A DNA stretch of 64,000 nucleotides, from positions 1-64,000 of the forward strand of contig JAUSNB010000008.1 of NCBI GenBank assembly GCA_030645615.1. The letters are read 5' to 3'. Both the position numbers and the translations under genes were made by a program. The notes beneath the pieces are model-generated. The model was not told the DNA's origin and did no database searches. It was given only the letters and a program-made list of their open reading frames with translations. Positions 14,725 through 25,238 of the stretch are shown piece by piece. Position 1 is the stretch's first letter; each line of letters opens with the position of its first letter. The stretch is from Actinomycetota bacterium. Lineage in GTDB: Bacteria; Actinomycetota; Actinomycetes; S36-B12.

Positions 14725-15608
14725 AGTCCGGCGTGCACATCGTGCGCTTCGACCTGCCCGGGTGGCCCGGCTCGCTGGCCTCGACCATCGCCGATGTCGG
14801 CCGCGCGAGCGAGGCAGCGGGCCTCGACAACCTCTCCGTCATGGACCACTACTTCCAGATGGAGCCCTATGGTGGCTCGGCGAGTCCGATGCTCGAGGGC
14901 TACACGACGCTGGGCTTCCTCGCGGCCCACACGAGCACCGTCGAGTTGCAGCTGCTCGTCACGGGCGTCACCTACCGGCACCCGGGCCTGCTGGCGAAGA
15001 TCGTCACCACCCTCGACGTCCTGTCGGGCGGCCGCGCCATGCTGGGCATCGGAGCGGCCTGGTACGAGCGCGAGCACCTCGCACTGGGGGTGCCGTTCCC
15101 CCCGTTGTCGGAGCGCTTCGAGCGCCTCGAGGAGACCCTGCAGATCGTCCACCAGATGTGGAGCGAGGATGACGGCCCGTACGACGGGCGGCACTACCGG
15201 CTCGGCGAGACCATCAACGTGCCTCAGGCGATCACGCGCCCGCACCCGCCGATCATGATCGGCGGCTCGGGCGAGCGGAAGACGCTGCGCCTCGTCGCTG
15301 CCTACGCCGATGCGTGCAACATCTTCGCCGGCCCCCAGTCCGGGCCCGACGCGGTACGGGCGAAGCTCGACATCCTCGCGGAGCACTGCGAACGCGAGGG
15401 GAGGGCGTTCGACGACATCAGGCGCACGATCCTGTGGACCGGTCCGCTGGATCCCTCGCCCACCGAGGGTGCCGCCTTCGTCGAGGAGATGGCCCGCTTC
15501 GTGGCCGCCGGCGTCGAGGAGGTGCACATCATGCCGCCCGGTGACGACCCGGTCGGATGGATCGCACGCTTCGGAGAGAACGTCGTGCCCGGCCTGCGCG
15601 AGATCTGA
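14721..15608 (+). CDS. LLM-class F420-dependent oxidoreductase
   Basis: A 295-residue TIM-barrel protein of the luciferase-like monooxygenase superfamily. Recognisable blocks are LDNLSVMDHYFQ, GRAMLGIGAAWYEREH, LEETLQIVHQMW, PIMIGGSGERKTLRLVA and the ADACN strand. These match the deazaflavin (F420) branch of the family. GTG 14721 overlaps the stop of the F420 reductase-like gene, making them a coupled pair. The substrate is unknown. It is divergent from the type III PKS operon and might act on its product, but nothing in the sequence shows that. Confidence 0.82.
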   Translation: MKSGVHIVRFDLPGWPGSLASTIADVGRASEAAGLDNLSVMDHYFQMEPYGGSASPMLEGYTTLGFLAAHTSTVELQLLVTGVTYRHPGLLAKIVTTLDVLSGGRAMLGIGAAWYEREHLALGVPFPPLSERFERLEETLQIVHQMWSEDDGPYDGRHYRLGETINVPQAITRPHPPIMIGGSGERKTLRLVAAYADACNIFAGPQSGPDAVRAKLDILAEHCEREGRAFDDIRRTILWTGPLDPSPTEGAAFVEEMARFVAAGVEEVHIMPPGDDPVGWIARFGENVVPGLREI

Positions 15609-15690
15609 TCGGGCTGCTGTCCATTCGTGCCCTGCGTGCTCGTCCTGTACATGAACCCGGCGATCCGCGCCGGCCAGCGAGGAGGTCGTC

Positions 15691-16038
15691 ATGCCCCAGT
15701 ACGTGGCAATCATCTACACCAAGGACGTCGACTGGTCCCACCCCGACCAGGCGGCCGACATGGCCGAGTACGGGGCCTTCGGCGAGGCTGCGGCAGCCGT
15801 CATCCGTGGCGGGGCCGCGCTCTACCCCACTGCGACGGCCACCACGGTCCGGGTCGCGGGCGGCAAGGGCGGCGACGTGCTGACGACGGACGGGCCGTAC
15901 GCCGAGACGAAGGAGGCGTTGACCGGCTTCTACATCCTCGAGTGCGCCGACCTAGACGAGGCCGTCGCGACTGCGGCGCGGATCCCTGCTGCCTGGGACG
16001 GGGCGGTCGAGGTGCGGCCAGTCCTGCCCGTCATGTGA
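15691..16038 (+). CDS. YCII/DGPF-domain protein
   Basis: A 115-residue protein of the YCII-related (DGPF) family. It has an alpha-beta ferredoxin-like fold with the motif TTDGPYAETKEALTGFYILE, followed by PAAWDGAVEVRPV. Members are found next to ECF42-type sigma factors throughout actinomycetes, as here: the sigma gene starts 4 bp downstream. GAGGAGG precedes the ATG. The biochemical role is unknown; the pairing suggests it is a target or partner of the sigma factor. Confidence 0.85.
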   Translation: MPQYVAIIYTKDVDWSHPDQAADMAEYGAFGEAAAAVIRGGAALYPTATATTVRVAGGKGGDVLTTDGPYAETKEALTGFYILECADLDEAVATAARIPAAWDGAVEVRPVLPVM

Positions 16039-16042
16039 TTCA

Positions 16043-17278
16043 GTGACGGCTGCCACGTCACCGGAGGAGGCGGCCGAGCGGGCTGTCCGCTCGGAGTACG
16101 CCCGCATCCTCGCCACCCTCATCCGCGTGACGGGCGACGTCGACCTGGCCCAGGACGCCGTGCAGGACGCAGTCCTGCGCGCGTTGCAGACATGGCCGCG
16201 CGACGGAGTCCCTGACGAGCCGCGGGCCTGGCTGACCGTCGTCGCGCGTCGCTGCGCGATCGACCGTATCCGCCGGGACGCGTCACGACAGGGCAAGGAG
16301 GCTGACGCGGTGTGGCTCCTCGACAACGCATTGCCCGAGCCGGTCGAGTCGGTCGTGCGGGACGACCTGCTGCGGTTGGTGTTCACCTGCTGCCACCCGA
16401 CGCTGTCGCGGGATGCGCAGATCGCCCTGAGCCTGCGCACACTGGGCGGGCTCAGCACGGCGGACGTGGCACGTGCGCTCCTGGTGCCCGAAGCCACCAT
16501 GGCCAAGCGACTGACCCGCGCCAAGCAGAAGATCCGGCAGGCCCGCATCCCCTACCGGGTGCCCGCAGACGATGAGTTGCCGGCTCGCCTCGACGGCGTG
16601 CTCTCCACTGTGTACCTGATGTTCAACGAGGGGTACGCCGCGGGAGCGGGCGAGACCGCCATGCGCGGTCCGTTGATCGACGAGGCCGTGCGGCTCGGCC
16701 GGCTGCTGCACGACCTCATGCCCGACGAGGCGTCGGTGACCGGACTTCTCGCCCTCATGCTGCTGCAGGATTCCCGCCGGTCCGCGCGCGTTGCCGCCGA
16801 CGGGACCGTCGTTCCGCTCGCCGAGCAGGACCGTGGGCTGTGGGACCCAGAGGCCGTCCGAGAGGGAGTGGAGCTCGTGGGGGCAGCCCTGCGACGGACC
16901 CCGGACCGGCCGGACCCGTACGTGGTGCAGGCGGCGATCGCCGCCTGCCACGCGCTCGCAGCGGACTACGAGGCCACCGACTGGGACGCCGTCCTGTCCT
17001 GGTACGACGTCCTGCTCACCGTGGAGCGCACGCCGGTCGCGAGGCTCGGGCGCGCGGCCGCTGTTGCCGAGCGCGACGGGCCGGAGGCGGGGTTGCGCGC
17101 CGTCGACGCCGTCGACGGGCTCGCGGGCTACGCGTGGTGGCACGCATCGCGTGCGGAGCTTCTTGGCCGGTTGGGGCGGGTGGACGAGGCGGTGGCCGCG
17201 AGCGCCCGCGCGGTGAGCCTTGGCCTGAACGATGCGCACGCCCGGTTCGTCACGAGGAGGCGGCCCGACTCCGACTAG
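16043..17278 (+). CDS. ECF42-type RNA polymerase sigma factor with C-terminal extension
   Basis: A 411-residue sigma factor. Region 2 (about 12-80) contains DVDLAQDAVQDAVLRAL and DEPRAWLTVVARRCAIDRIR. Region 4 (about 110-165) contains SLRTLGGLSTADVARALLVP and AKRLTRAKQKIR. A helical extension of about 230 residues follows with TPR-like repeats (YVVQAAIAACHALA, VERTPVARLGRAAAVAE). That architecture and the adjacent YCII gene are typical of ECF42, where the extension is needed for activity and no classical anti-sigma is encoded; none is seen here. GTG 16043 is the start. Its stop shares CTAG with the convergent gene. Confidence 0.87.
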   Translation: MTAATSPEEAAERAVRSEYARILATLIRVTGDVDLAQDAVQDAVLRALQTWPRDGVPDEPRAWLTVVARRCAIDRIRRDASRQGKEADAVWLLDNALPEPVESVVRDDLLRLVFTCCHPTLSRDAQIALSLRTLGGLSTADVARALLVPEATMAKRLTRAKQKIRQARIPYRVPADDELPARLDGVLSTVYLMFNEGYAAGAGETAMRGPLIDEAVRLGRLLHDLMPDEASVTGLLALMLLQDSRRSARVAADGTVVPLAEQDRGLWDPEAVREGVELVGAALRRTPDRPDPYVVQAAIAACHALAADYEATDWDAVLSWYDVLLTVERTPVARLGRAAAVAERDGPEAGLRAVDAVDGLAGYAWWHASRAELLGRLGRVDEAVAASARAVSLGLNDAHARFVTRRRPDSD

Positions 17279-18315
17279 GCGACCGGCCATTCCCGCAGGA
17301 ACGGGTTCTCCCACAGCTGGTTTCCGTCCTGGATCGTGAAGCCCGCCAGGGTCGGATGAGTCATGGTGAAGTTGGTGGCGCACGGCTGGTCCACGATCAG
17401 GCCCCAGCCCCGGGCGAGGAAGTGCCGCTGGAGGAGGCCTTCCGTCAGCCGGTCGGTCGTGCCGACGGCCATCAGGCGGACGTTCTGCTGGATGACATCG
17501 CTCGCCGGCTCCAGCAAGTCGAACTCGACTCCTTGAACGTCGATGTGGAGGAGGTCCGTCTGGGTCGGCCCCGCCAGCAGGTCCGCGATGGCCACGGCAG
17601 GCACGTCATGGTGGGTGAGGTGGACCCCCCGGTAGTCGACGTCGGTGCCCGGCAGGGTCCACACGGCGGCGCCCATGTCGTCGTCGGGGATGTCGGGGAA
17701 CTGCAGGACGGTCCGTGAGTGCCACCCGGCCGCCCGGACGACGAGCACGTCCAGACCCGGGTCTGCTGCCGCGACCCTCGAGGCCAGCTCATCGGGGTCG
17801 CCCTCGGCGAGGGCTACCGTCAGGCCGTTGTCCTGCGCATGCTGGACCGCCCATCGGCAGCGCACGGGGTCGGCCTCGACCGCGACCCCGAACGCCTGCA
17901 GGCCGCGCCGCTTCGCGGTGACCACCCCCGACACCGTCCACGGCGCCCAGCCGCCGCCGACCTCGACGATCCGGAAGGTGCCTTCAGCGGTGTTGATGGC
18001 CTGGGCAAGCCCGGCGTACTCGACGTCCTCGCTGCGGTAGCCGTCATCGGGGATGGGCAGCGCCTCGCTGACCGTGCCGGCGAGCTCGGCCGGTGCCCAG
18101 GGCAGCATCGACACGCGGGTCCGCACGCCGTTCCAGTCGATGTAGAACTCCGGGTCTGCGGCGACCGGCTCGTCGGCGCGGAGGGACTCCAGCAGTTCAC
18201 GGCACGTGCCTGGCGTGATCGGGACCGCGATGCCGTTACCCAGGCTCGGGACGGTGGGGCCGGGCTGCACCGCGGGCGCGTCGGCCTGGCGGCGCGCGGT
18301 CCAGGGCAGGCGCAC
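17275..18315 (-). CDS. FkbM-like methyltransferase
   Basis: A 346-residue protein. A variable N-terminal third is followed by a SAM-dependent methyltransferase core: FRIVEVGGGWAPWTVSG (motif I), GVAVEADP, and the FkbM-type DLLHIDVQGVEFDLL and AVGTTDRLTEGLLQ blocks near residues 245-290. The target is unknown; FkbM enzymes often O-methylate sugars or polyketides. GTG 18315 is the best supported start, as the upstream open frame runs into the divergent ABC-F gene, but the ribosome binding site is weak. Its stop TAG shares the bases CTAG with the sigma factor stop on the other strand. Confidence 0.68.
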   Translation of the reverse strand: MRLPWTARRQADAPAVQPGPTVPSLGNGIAVPITPGTCRELLESLRADEPVAADPEFYIDWNGVRTRVSMLPWAPAELAGTVSEALPIPDDGYRSEDVEYAGLAQAINTAEGTFRIVEVGGGWAPWTVSGVVTAKRRGLQAFGVAVEADPVRCRWAVQHAQDNGLTVALAEGDPDELASRVAAADPGLDVLVVRAAGWHSRTVLQFPDIPDDDMGAAVWTLPGTDVDYRGVHLTHHDVPAVAIADLLAGPTQTDLLHIDVQGVEFDLLEPASDVIQQNVRLMAVGTTDRLTEGLLQRHFLARGWGLIVDQPCATNFTMTHPTLAGFTIQDGNQLWENPFLREWPVA

Positions 18316-18391
18316 GCCGAGCAGGGTACCGGCGCGCCCGACCTGGTGGGGGCGTCTCGGCACTCCCGGCGGCGCGGGGGATGATGCGCCC

Positions 18392-20161
<1,770 letters not shown>

Positions 20162-20183
20162 CGAGGGCCCAAGTCCGCCCGCC

Positions 20184-20189
20184 TACGCT
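20184..20189 (+). promoter_or_regulatory. -10 box (TACGCT) before the aldo/keto reductase
   Basis: TACGCT lies 7 nt before ATG 20197. The spacer AGGGGGC could also act as a ribosome binding site if transcription starts upstream, so leaderless and leadered readings are both possible. Confidence 0.35.
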
Positions 20190-20196
20190 AGGGGGC

Positions 20197-21138
20197 ATGA
20201 CCCTGCCCCAGCGCACCATCGGCGACCTGGCGGTCTCCGCCATCGGACTCGGGTGCATGCCCATGTCCTTCGAGACGATGCTCGATGATCGCGAGCGGGC
20301 CATCGCCACGATCCACCGCGCGCTCGACCTCGGCATCACGCTGCTCGACACCGCGAACATCTACGCGCCGGCGTGGGACGCCGTGGGGCACAACGAGGCC
20401 CTCGTGGCGGAAGCGGTGCGGACCTACCAGGGCGAGGCCGACCTGACCGACCTGCTGGTCACGACCAAGGGCGGCATCACCCGCGGGCCCGGGGAGACGT
20501 GGGGCCGGGACTCCTCGGCTGCGGCCTTGCGCAGCGCGGCGGAGGACAGCCTCACCCGGCTCGGAGTCGACGTCATCGAGCTCTACCAGCACCACCGCCA
20601 CGACCCGTCCCAGACCTACCCGGACCAGGTCCGCGCCCTGGCCGCACTGAAGGACGCAGGCCTGATCCGGCGCATCGGGCTGTCCAACGTCAACGGCGGA
20701 GAGCTTGCCGTTGCCCTGGACATCCTGGGCGGACCGGCTGACGGCGGAGTGGTGTCGGTCCAGAACGAGTACTCGCCCCGCTACCGGGACGACGCGGATG
20801 TGCTCGAGCGCTGCACGGGGCTCGGCATCGCCTTCCTGCCGTGGTCGCCGCTCGGCGGCTCCGATCAGGCGCACGACGTCGGATCGCACTACACCGCGTT
20901 CGCCGAGGTGGGCGTGGAACTCGGGGCGTCAGCGCAGGAGGTTGTGCTGGCCTGGCTGCTGCGATTGAGCCCGGTCATGATCCCGATCCCCGGAGCCACT
21001 CGCCCCGCCACGGTCGAGTCGTGCGTGCGGGCGGTGAGCCTCTCGCTCTCCGAGGAGCAGTTCGGCCGGCTGCAGGCGACCGTGCCTGCGCACGGCTCGA
21101 AGTACGGCGACGACCTGCCGCGCAGCCCGCTCGCCTAG
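20197..21138 (+). CDS. Aldo/keto reductase
   Basis: A 313-residue TIM-barrel NADPH-dependent carbonyl reductase. The catalytic tetrad is visible: Asp and Tyr in LLDTANIYAP, Lys in LLVTTKGGI, and His in ELYQHHRHD. The cofactor region contains PIPGATRPATVESCVRA near 270-290. It belongs to the AKR5/AKR13-like group that also includes plant-type and YajO-like enzymes; the substrate is unknown. It is followed after 6 bp by NDH-2. Confidence 0.85.
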   Translation: MTLPQRTIGDLAVSAIGLGCMPMSFETMLDDRERAIATIHRALDLGITLLDTANIYAPAWDAVGHNEALVAEAVRTYQGEADLTDLLVTTKGGITRGPGETWGRDSSAAALRSAAEDSLTRLGVDVIELYQHHRHDPSQTYPDQVRALAALKDAGLIRRIGLSNVNGGELAVALDILGGPADGGVVSVQNEYSPRYRDDADVLERCTGLGIAFLPWSPLGGSDQAHDVGSHYTAFAEVGVELGASAQEVVLAWLLRLSPVMIPIPGATRPATVESCVRAVSLSLSEEQFGRLQATVPAHGSKYGDDLPRSPLA

Positions 21139-21144
21139 TCCCGG

Positions 21145-22383
21145 ATGGCAGCCGAAGCGGCAGCGGGGCCCCGACGCCGGGTGGTGATCGTGGGCGCCGG
21201 ATTCGGTGGGCTGGCGTGCGCCCGCAAGCTGGCCGGCCGCGCCGGCATCGACGTGACGATCGTCGACCGTCATCCGTACCAGGTGTTCGCGCCCCTGCTG
21301 TACCAATTGGCGACCGGGGGGCTGCCTGAGGACGACCTTGCCTACTCCGTCCGCGCCGCCGTCCCGGGGGCCACGTTCCGGCGCGGCGAGGTGGTGCGCA
21401 TCGACCCCCGGGCTCGGCGCCTCCGCCTGGCCGACGGGACGGTCATCCCGTGGGACGACCTCGTGCTCGCGGTCGGGAGCACGGGGACGACGTTCGGCAC
21501 TCCTGGCGTTGCCGAGCACGCCCTGCAGATGAAGTCCATCCAGGAGGCGCGGGCCATCCGCCGCCAGTTGCTGCAGACCTACGAGGACGTCGAGCTGGGC
21601 AGCCGCCCGCGGGAGGCCCTGAAGGTCGTCGTCGTGGGCGGCGGACCGACCGGTGTGGAGATCTCCGGCGCGGTGGCCGAGCTCCAGCGGGCGATGCGCC
21701 GCGAGTTCCCGGAGTTCTACCGGGCGGCGTCGGTCACGCTGGTCGAGGCCGGCCCGCGGCTGCTCCCGTCGTTCTCCGAGAAGTCCAGCGCCCATGCGAG
21801 GGACCAGTTGGAGGACCTCGGGGTCGCCGTGAAGCTGGGGACAGCCGTCGACCGCATGTACCCCGATGACGTGCACCTCAAGTCCGGGGAGGTGCTGACC
21901 GCGGGGACCATCGTGTGGGCCGCGGGCGTCGCCGCGCCCAAGGAGTGGGAGGGCCTGGGCCCCACCGACCGCTCGAACCGGCTTCAGGTGTCCCCGACCC
22001 TGCAGCTGGGCGACGGCATCTGGGTGATCGGCGACATGGCCAGCGTGCCCGGGCCGACTGGCCGGCCGTTGCCGATGGTCGCCTCAGTCGCCATGCAGCA
22101 GGGCCGCTACGTCGCCCGGGCCATCGTGCGCGAACAGGCCGGCCAGCCCTTGACCCCGTTCGCCTACAAGGACAAAGGCCAGATGGCGACGATCGGGCGC
22201 CGTCGCGCGGTGGTGGAGATGCCCCGCGGGCTCAAGCTTCGCGGCACGTTGGCGTGGCTGGCCTGGCTGGGGCTGCACGTGTTCTACCTCGCGGGCGGCC
22301 GGCAGCGGATCAGCGTCATCGCCGACTGGTTCTGGAACTACGTCGCGTGGGGCATCGGTCCCCGCCGCACGGTCATCGACTGA
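21145..22383 (+). CDS. ndh: Type II NADH:quinone dehydrogenase
   Basis: A 412-residue two-dinucleotide-binding flavoprotein that oxidises NADH and reduces membrane quinone without pumping protons. The FAD fold begins at VVIVGAGFGGLACARK (Gly17, 19, 22), the NADH fold at VVVVGGGPTGVEISGAV (about 160-176), and the ATG-like flavin motif DGIWVIGDMAS lies near 290. The PYQVFAPLLYQLATGGL stretch is typical of NDH-2. A C-terminal hydrophobic helix (LAWLAWLGLHVFYLAGG) serves as membrane anchor. No alternative start is convincing. Confidence 0.9.
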   Translation: MAAEAAAGPRRRVVIVGAGFGGLACARKLAGRAGIDVTIVDRHPYQVFAPLLYQLATGGLPEDDLAYSVRAAVPGATFRRGEVVRIDPRARRLRLADGTVIPWDDLVLAVGSTGTTFGTPGVAEHALQMKSIQEARAIRRQLLQTYEDVELGSRPREALKVVVVGGGPTGVEISGAVAELQRAMRREFPEFYRAASVTLVEAGPRLLPSFSEKSSAHARDQLEDLGVAVKLGTAVDRMYPDDVHLKSGEVLTAGTIVWAAGVAAPKEWEGLGPTDRSNRLQVSPTLQLGDGIWVIGDMASVPGPTGRPLPMVASVAMQQGRYVARAIVREQAGQPLTPFAYKDKGQMATIGRRRAVVEMPRGLKLRGTLAWLAWLGLHVFYLAGGRQRISVIADWFWNYVAWGIGPRRTVID

Positions 22384-22388
22384 ATCTC

Positions 22389-22450
22389 CGCGAACGGGCA
22401 GACGTTGCTGCTGGTCACGCGGATTCAGCAGCGACGAGTGCCCACTCGCG
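22389..22450. terminator. Long hairpin between convergent genes
   Basis: A 62-nt imperfect inverted repeat: CGCGA, GGGCA and CGTTGCTGCTG pair with CAGCAGCGACG, TGCCC and TCGCG, separated by symmetric 2-nt internal loops (AC/AC and GA/AG), with a 12-nt apical loop. It fills the gap between the ndh stop (22383) and the convergent stop (22451). It is a plausible bidirectional terminator without T-runs, as is common in GC-rich actinomycetes. Confidence 0.55.
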
Positions 22451-23329
22451 CTAGGCGGTCGGGGCGGGCGGGGGCTCGGTGCTGGGTGTCGGCTCGGGGG
22501 TCGGTGCCGGGATGGGCGTGGGCGCCGGGGCGTTCTGCGCCAGTTCCTTCAGGTACTGCTGGTACGGCACGAAGCACTGCACCGAGCGCTTGCCGAGCTT
22601 CCAGCCGGTCTCCGTCGGGTTGATCCGCCACCAGCCTGGGTAGGGGACCTTGCCGTCGTACTTCTTGGCGATCTTCTGGCAGATCAGCGCGCTGCGCCGC
22701 AGGATGCTCGACTCGCCGGGGAACCGGGCCGTCGGACCCCCGAGGCGCTGCTCGAGCACCTTGATCCAGTTGCGCTTGGGGTTGGTGCACCTGACGGCCG
22801 CCGTGTTGCGCGCGCTCGGCGTGCTCGGGGTGCAGAAGTTGAGGTCGGCCTGCGGCACCGATGCCACGAAGGCTGCTCCCGGACCGGTGATGCGCTGCAG
22901 GCCGAGCCCGCTCTGCAGCACGGCGTCGCACCTGACCCAGCGCTCGCCCGCAGCCCACTGGGCATTGGTCGGGAACAGCGTGGCAACCCGGAACCGGCTC
23001 GGCAGGACCCGGGCTGGCATTCCGAGGTAGGCGTTCATGGCCTTGACCGTGCAGCCGCTCGCGGCAGCCAGCTGGGCGGCCACCGACGCCTTCGACGGGG
23101 GACCGAACTGCTCGCCCAGCGTGCGCACGGCGAACGTCTCGGCAGTGTGCGGGTTCTCGCAGCCGATCGCCGCGGCCGGGGAGGAGATCTCTTCCAACGT
23201 GGCCACGGGGTAGTCGAAGCAGGAGCCAACGACGGGGGCCGCCGCCGCGGGGGTCGCGCCGGTCAGGCCGCTCGCGAGCATGAGGGCCGCGACGCCGATG
23301 ACGGCGGCAGCCGGGCGCACGGCGACCAT
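22451..23329 (-). CDS. Secreted septum-formation-domain protein
   Basis: A 292-residue protein. A signal peptide (about 1-30, AAAVIGVAALMLASGLTGAT) is followed by two cysteine-bearing modules of the actinobacterial septum-formation domain. Module 1 has GSCFDYPVATLEEI and IGCENPHTAETFAV; module 2 has RSVQCFVPYQQYLKELAQN and RCTNPKRNW. A Pro-rich tail (PAPTPIPAPTPEPTP) ends it. Members are exported and linked to septation by family name only. ATG 23329 has GGAGGAG 6 nt upstream. It stands alone, convergent with ndh. Confidence 0.75.
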   Translation of the reverse strand: MVAVRPAAAVIGVAALMLASGLTGATPAAAAPVVGSCFDYPVATLEEISSPAAAIGCENPHTAETFAVRTLGEQFGPPSKASVAAQLAAASGCTVKAMNAYLGMPARVLPSRFRVATLFPTNAQWAAGERWVRCDAVLQSGLGLQRITGPGAAFVASVPQADLNFCTPSTPSARNTAAVRCTNPKRNWIKVLEQRLGGPTARFPGESSILRRSALICQKIAKKYDGKVPYPGWWRINPTETGWKLGKRSVQCFVPYQQYLKELAQNAPAPTPIPAPTPEPTPSTEPPPAPTA

Positions 23330-23461
23330 GGGACTCCTCCTTGGGTGGGCTTCGACGATAACCCACAAGCCGCCCGGACGCCGACACCAGCAGTTGGAGT
23401 CAGTCCGCGGCCCCGGGAACGACGCCTCCTGCTGGTGTCGGCGGGGGCTCGACGCGGCCGG

Positions 23462-24331
23462 CTAGAGCTGGGTGATGTCGACGCTGACGCCCAGTGCCTC
23501 GCTGTGCCCGCCGGCATAGATGCCCTTGAGCGGCGGCACGTCGGCGTAGTCCCGGCCCCGGGCGACCACGACGTGCGCGGCGCCCACCGCCCTGTCGTTG
23601 GTCGGGTCGAGCGCCTGCCAGTGCCCGTCCCAGTACTCCACCCAGGCATGTGACTCCCCGGTCACGGTCTGGCCGTGCGCGGGCTCCTCGGTGTGCAGGT
23701 AGCCGCTGACGTAGTACGACGGGATCCGCGTGGCGCGGAGCAGGGACAGCGTCGTGTGGGTGAAGTCCTGGCACACGCCGTGCCGGGTCTGCCAGGCCTC
23801 GCTCGCCGTGGTGGAGACGTCGGTCGCACCGGGGGTGTAGGTGAGCCGGTCACGCACGGCCGCAATGGCCACGCGCGCGGCAGCCCCCGGTGTGGGCTGC
23901 CGCAGCATGTCCTCGACGATCGCCGCCCGATCGGGATCGGCCGTGGCGCTGTCGACGTATTCGGTGTCGACGAGGAGCTCGGAGTGCCGGTCCTGGATGG
24001 CAGGAGCGAGCACGTCCGCCCACGAGGCACCGGGTACGGGGGCCGGGAGCGGCGGGGTGTCTACGGTGCTGATCGCGATGATCTCCAGCACGCGGTGGGG
24101 CACGTGGACGTTGAATGACTCGACGTGTGCACCCCAATAGTCGCCGTAGGTCTGGATGCTGGCCGATGGATGCACCTCGAGGGTATGGCTGAGCAGGAAC
24201 TGGCCGTCCCCCGTGAGCGGGGTCATGCGCACCTCGTTGAACGATGCCTCCACAACGTCGGCGTAGCGGTAGCCGGTGCGGTGAGTAATGTGCAGGCGGC
24301 GGCCCGGCCCGCTCGTCGGCGTTCCCGGCAC
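23462..24331 (-). CDS. Transglutaminase-like cysteine peptidase
   Basis: A 289-residue protein. An N-terminal bacterial transglutaminase-like region (about 10-85, beginning RLHITHRTGYRYADVVEASF) is followed by the core domain with the catalytic Cys in HGVCQDFTHTTLSLLR (about 185), His in ESHAWVEYWDG and Asp in ALDPTNDR. GTG 24331 is chosen because GGAG lies 8 nt upstream and only one base separates it from the alpha-E stop. It is the third gene of the conserved ATP-grasp, alpha-E, transglutaminase operon; members are thought to act in peptide ligation or cleavage, the substrate being unknown. Confidence 0.87.
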   Translation of the reverse strand: MPGTPTSGPGRRLHITHRTGYRYADVVEASFNEVRMTPLTGDGQFLLSHTLEVHPSASIQTYGDYWGAHVESFNVHVPHRVLEIIAISTVDTPPLPAPVPGASWADVLAPAIQDRHSELLVDTEYVDSATADPDRAAIVEDMLRQPTPGAAARVAIAAVRDRLTYTPGATDVSTTASEAWQTRHGVCQDFTHTTLSLLRATRIPSYYVSGYLHTEEPAHGQTVTGESHAWVEYWDGHWQALDPTNDRAVGAAHVVVARGRDYADVPPLKGIYAGGHSEALGVSVDITQL

Positions 24332-24332
24332 G

Positions 24333-25238
24333 TCAGTGGCTCCAGACGATAGTGCCGTGCGGCCGGAAGAACGCTCCGTAGACCTCGTCGCCGGCCCGCA
24401 CGGCCGCGCTGCGCGCCTCGCCGACGAACTTCTCGATGTCCTCCGGTGTCGGCAGGCTCGCGTACTCCAGTTCCGAGCGCAGCATCCCCACCTCGCGGAG
24501 CAGTTGGCCGCTGTCGCTGACGCCGCTTCGGTAGAGCCCGCGCACGGCCTCTTCGGCGTCGGCCGCGCAGACGCGCATGGACCGCGGGAAGGCCGGGTCG
24601 AGGACCAGGAAGGTGCGCACGGGCAGCGCGGCGATCGGGCGGCCGGTGCGCAGGAACGGGGAGAGCGCGGCCGCGGCCCGCAGGGTGGCTGCCGGCCCGG
24701 ACGACGGCCACAGCTGGTCATGGCGGATCGCCATCAGCCGACCGACCATGTCGATGCGCTCGAGCTCGCGGCCGAGCACCATGAAGTGGTACGCCTCGTC
24801 GCGAGGCATCGTCCAGTCGACGATGCCATTGACGACGAGCAGTCGCTCCAGGACCCGGTGCAGCGCCACGCCGGGGCTGGCCGTGAACGCCATGCCGCGC
24901 GACAGCGCGAGGTGTGCGGAGTTCAGCGCCTCGAAGGTGTCCTGTGACAGCGAATCCCGGATCGCCCGGGCGTTGGTCCGCGCGGCGGAGACCGCTCCCG
25001 CGATAGTCGACGGGTCCGCCTCGTGCCCGACGACGACCCGGACGAGTTCGACCGGGGACTCCACCCCCTCGGCGGACATCGAGAGCGCCTCGAGGAGTGC
25101 GCGGCAGCCGATGGCGTCGGGCACCGATCGGTCCTCGACGAGCAACTGGTGGTGCTCAGCGAGCAGCCGGGCCGTGGCCTCGGCCCGCTCGACGTAGCGG
25201 CCGAGCCAGAAGAAGGATTCGGCGATCCGGCTCAGCAT
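24333..25238 (-). CDS. Alpha-E domain protein (DUF403)
   Basis: A 301-residue all-helical protein beginning MLSRIAESFFWLGRYVERAE, the family signature, with further blocks AIRDSLSQDTFEALN, ERLLVVNGIVDWTM, and FMVLGRELERIDMVGRLM. The alpha-E family is always encoded with circularly permuted ATP-grasp and transglutaminase proteins and is thought to scaffold or assist them. The ATG at 25238 overlaps the ATP-grasp stop by 7 bp (25232-25238), which indicates coupled translation. The molecular function is not established. Confidence 0.9.
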   Translation of the reverse strand: MLSRIAESFFWLGRYVERAEATARLLAEHHQLLVEDRSVPDAIGCRALLEALSMSAEGVESPVELVRVVVGHEADPSTIAGAVSAARTNARAIRDSLSQDTFEALNSAHLALSRGMAFTASPGVALHRVLERLLVVNGIVDWTMPRDEAYHFMVLGRELERIDMVGRLMAIRHDQLWPSSGPAATLRAAAALSPFLRTGRPIAALPVRTFLVLDPAFPRSMRVCAADAEEAVRGLYRSGVSDSGQLLREVGMLRSELEYASLPTPEDIEKFVGEARSAAVRAGDEVYGAFFRPHGTIVWSH

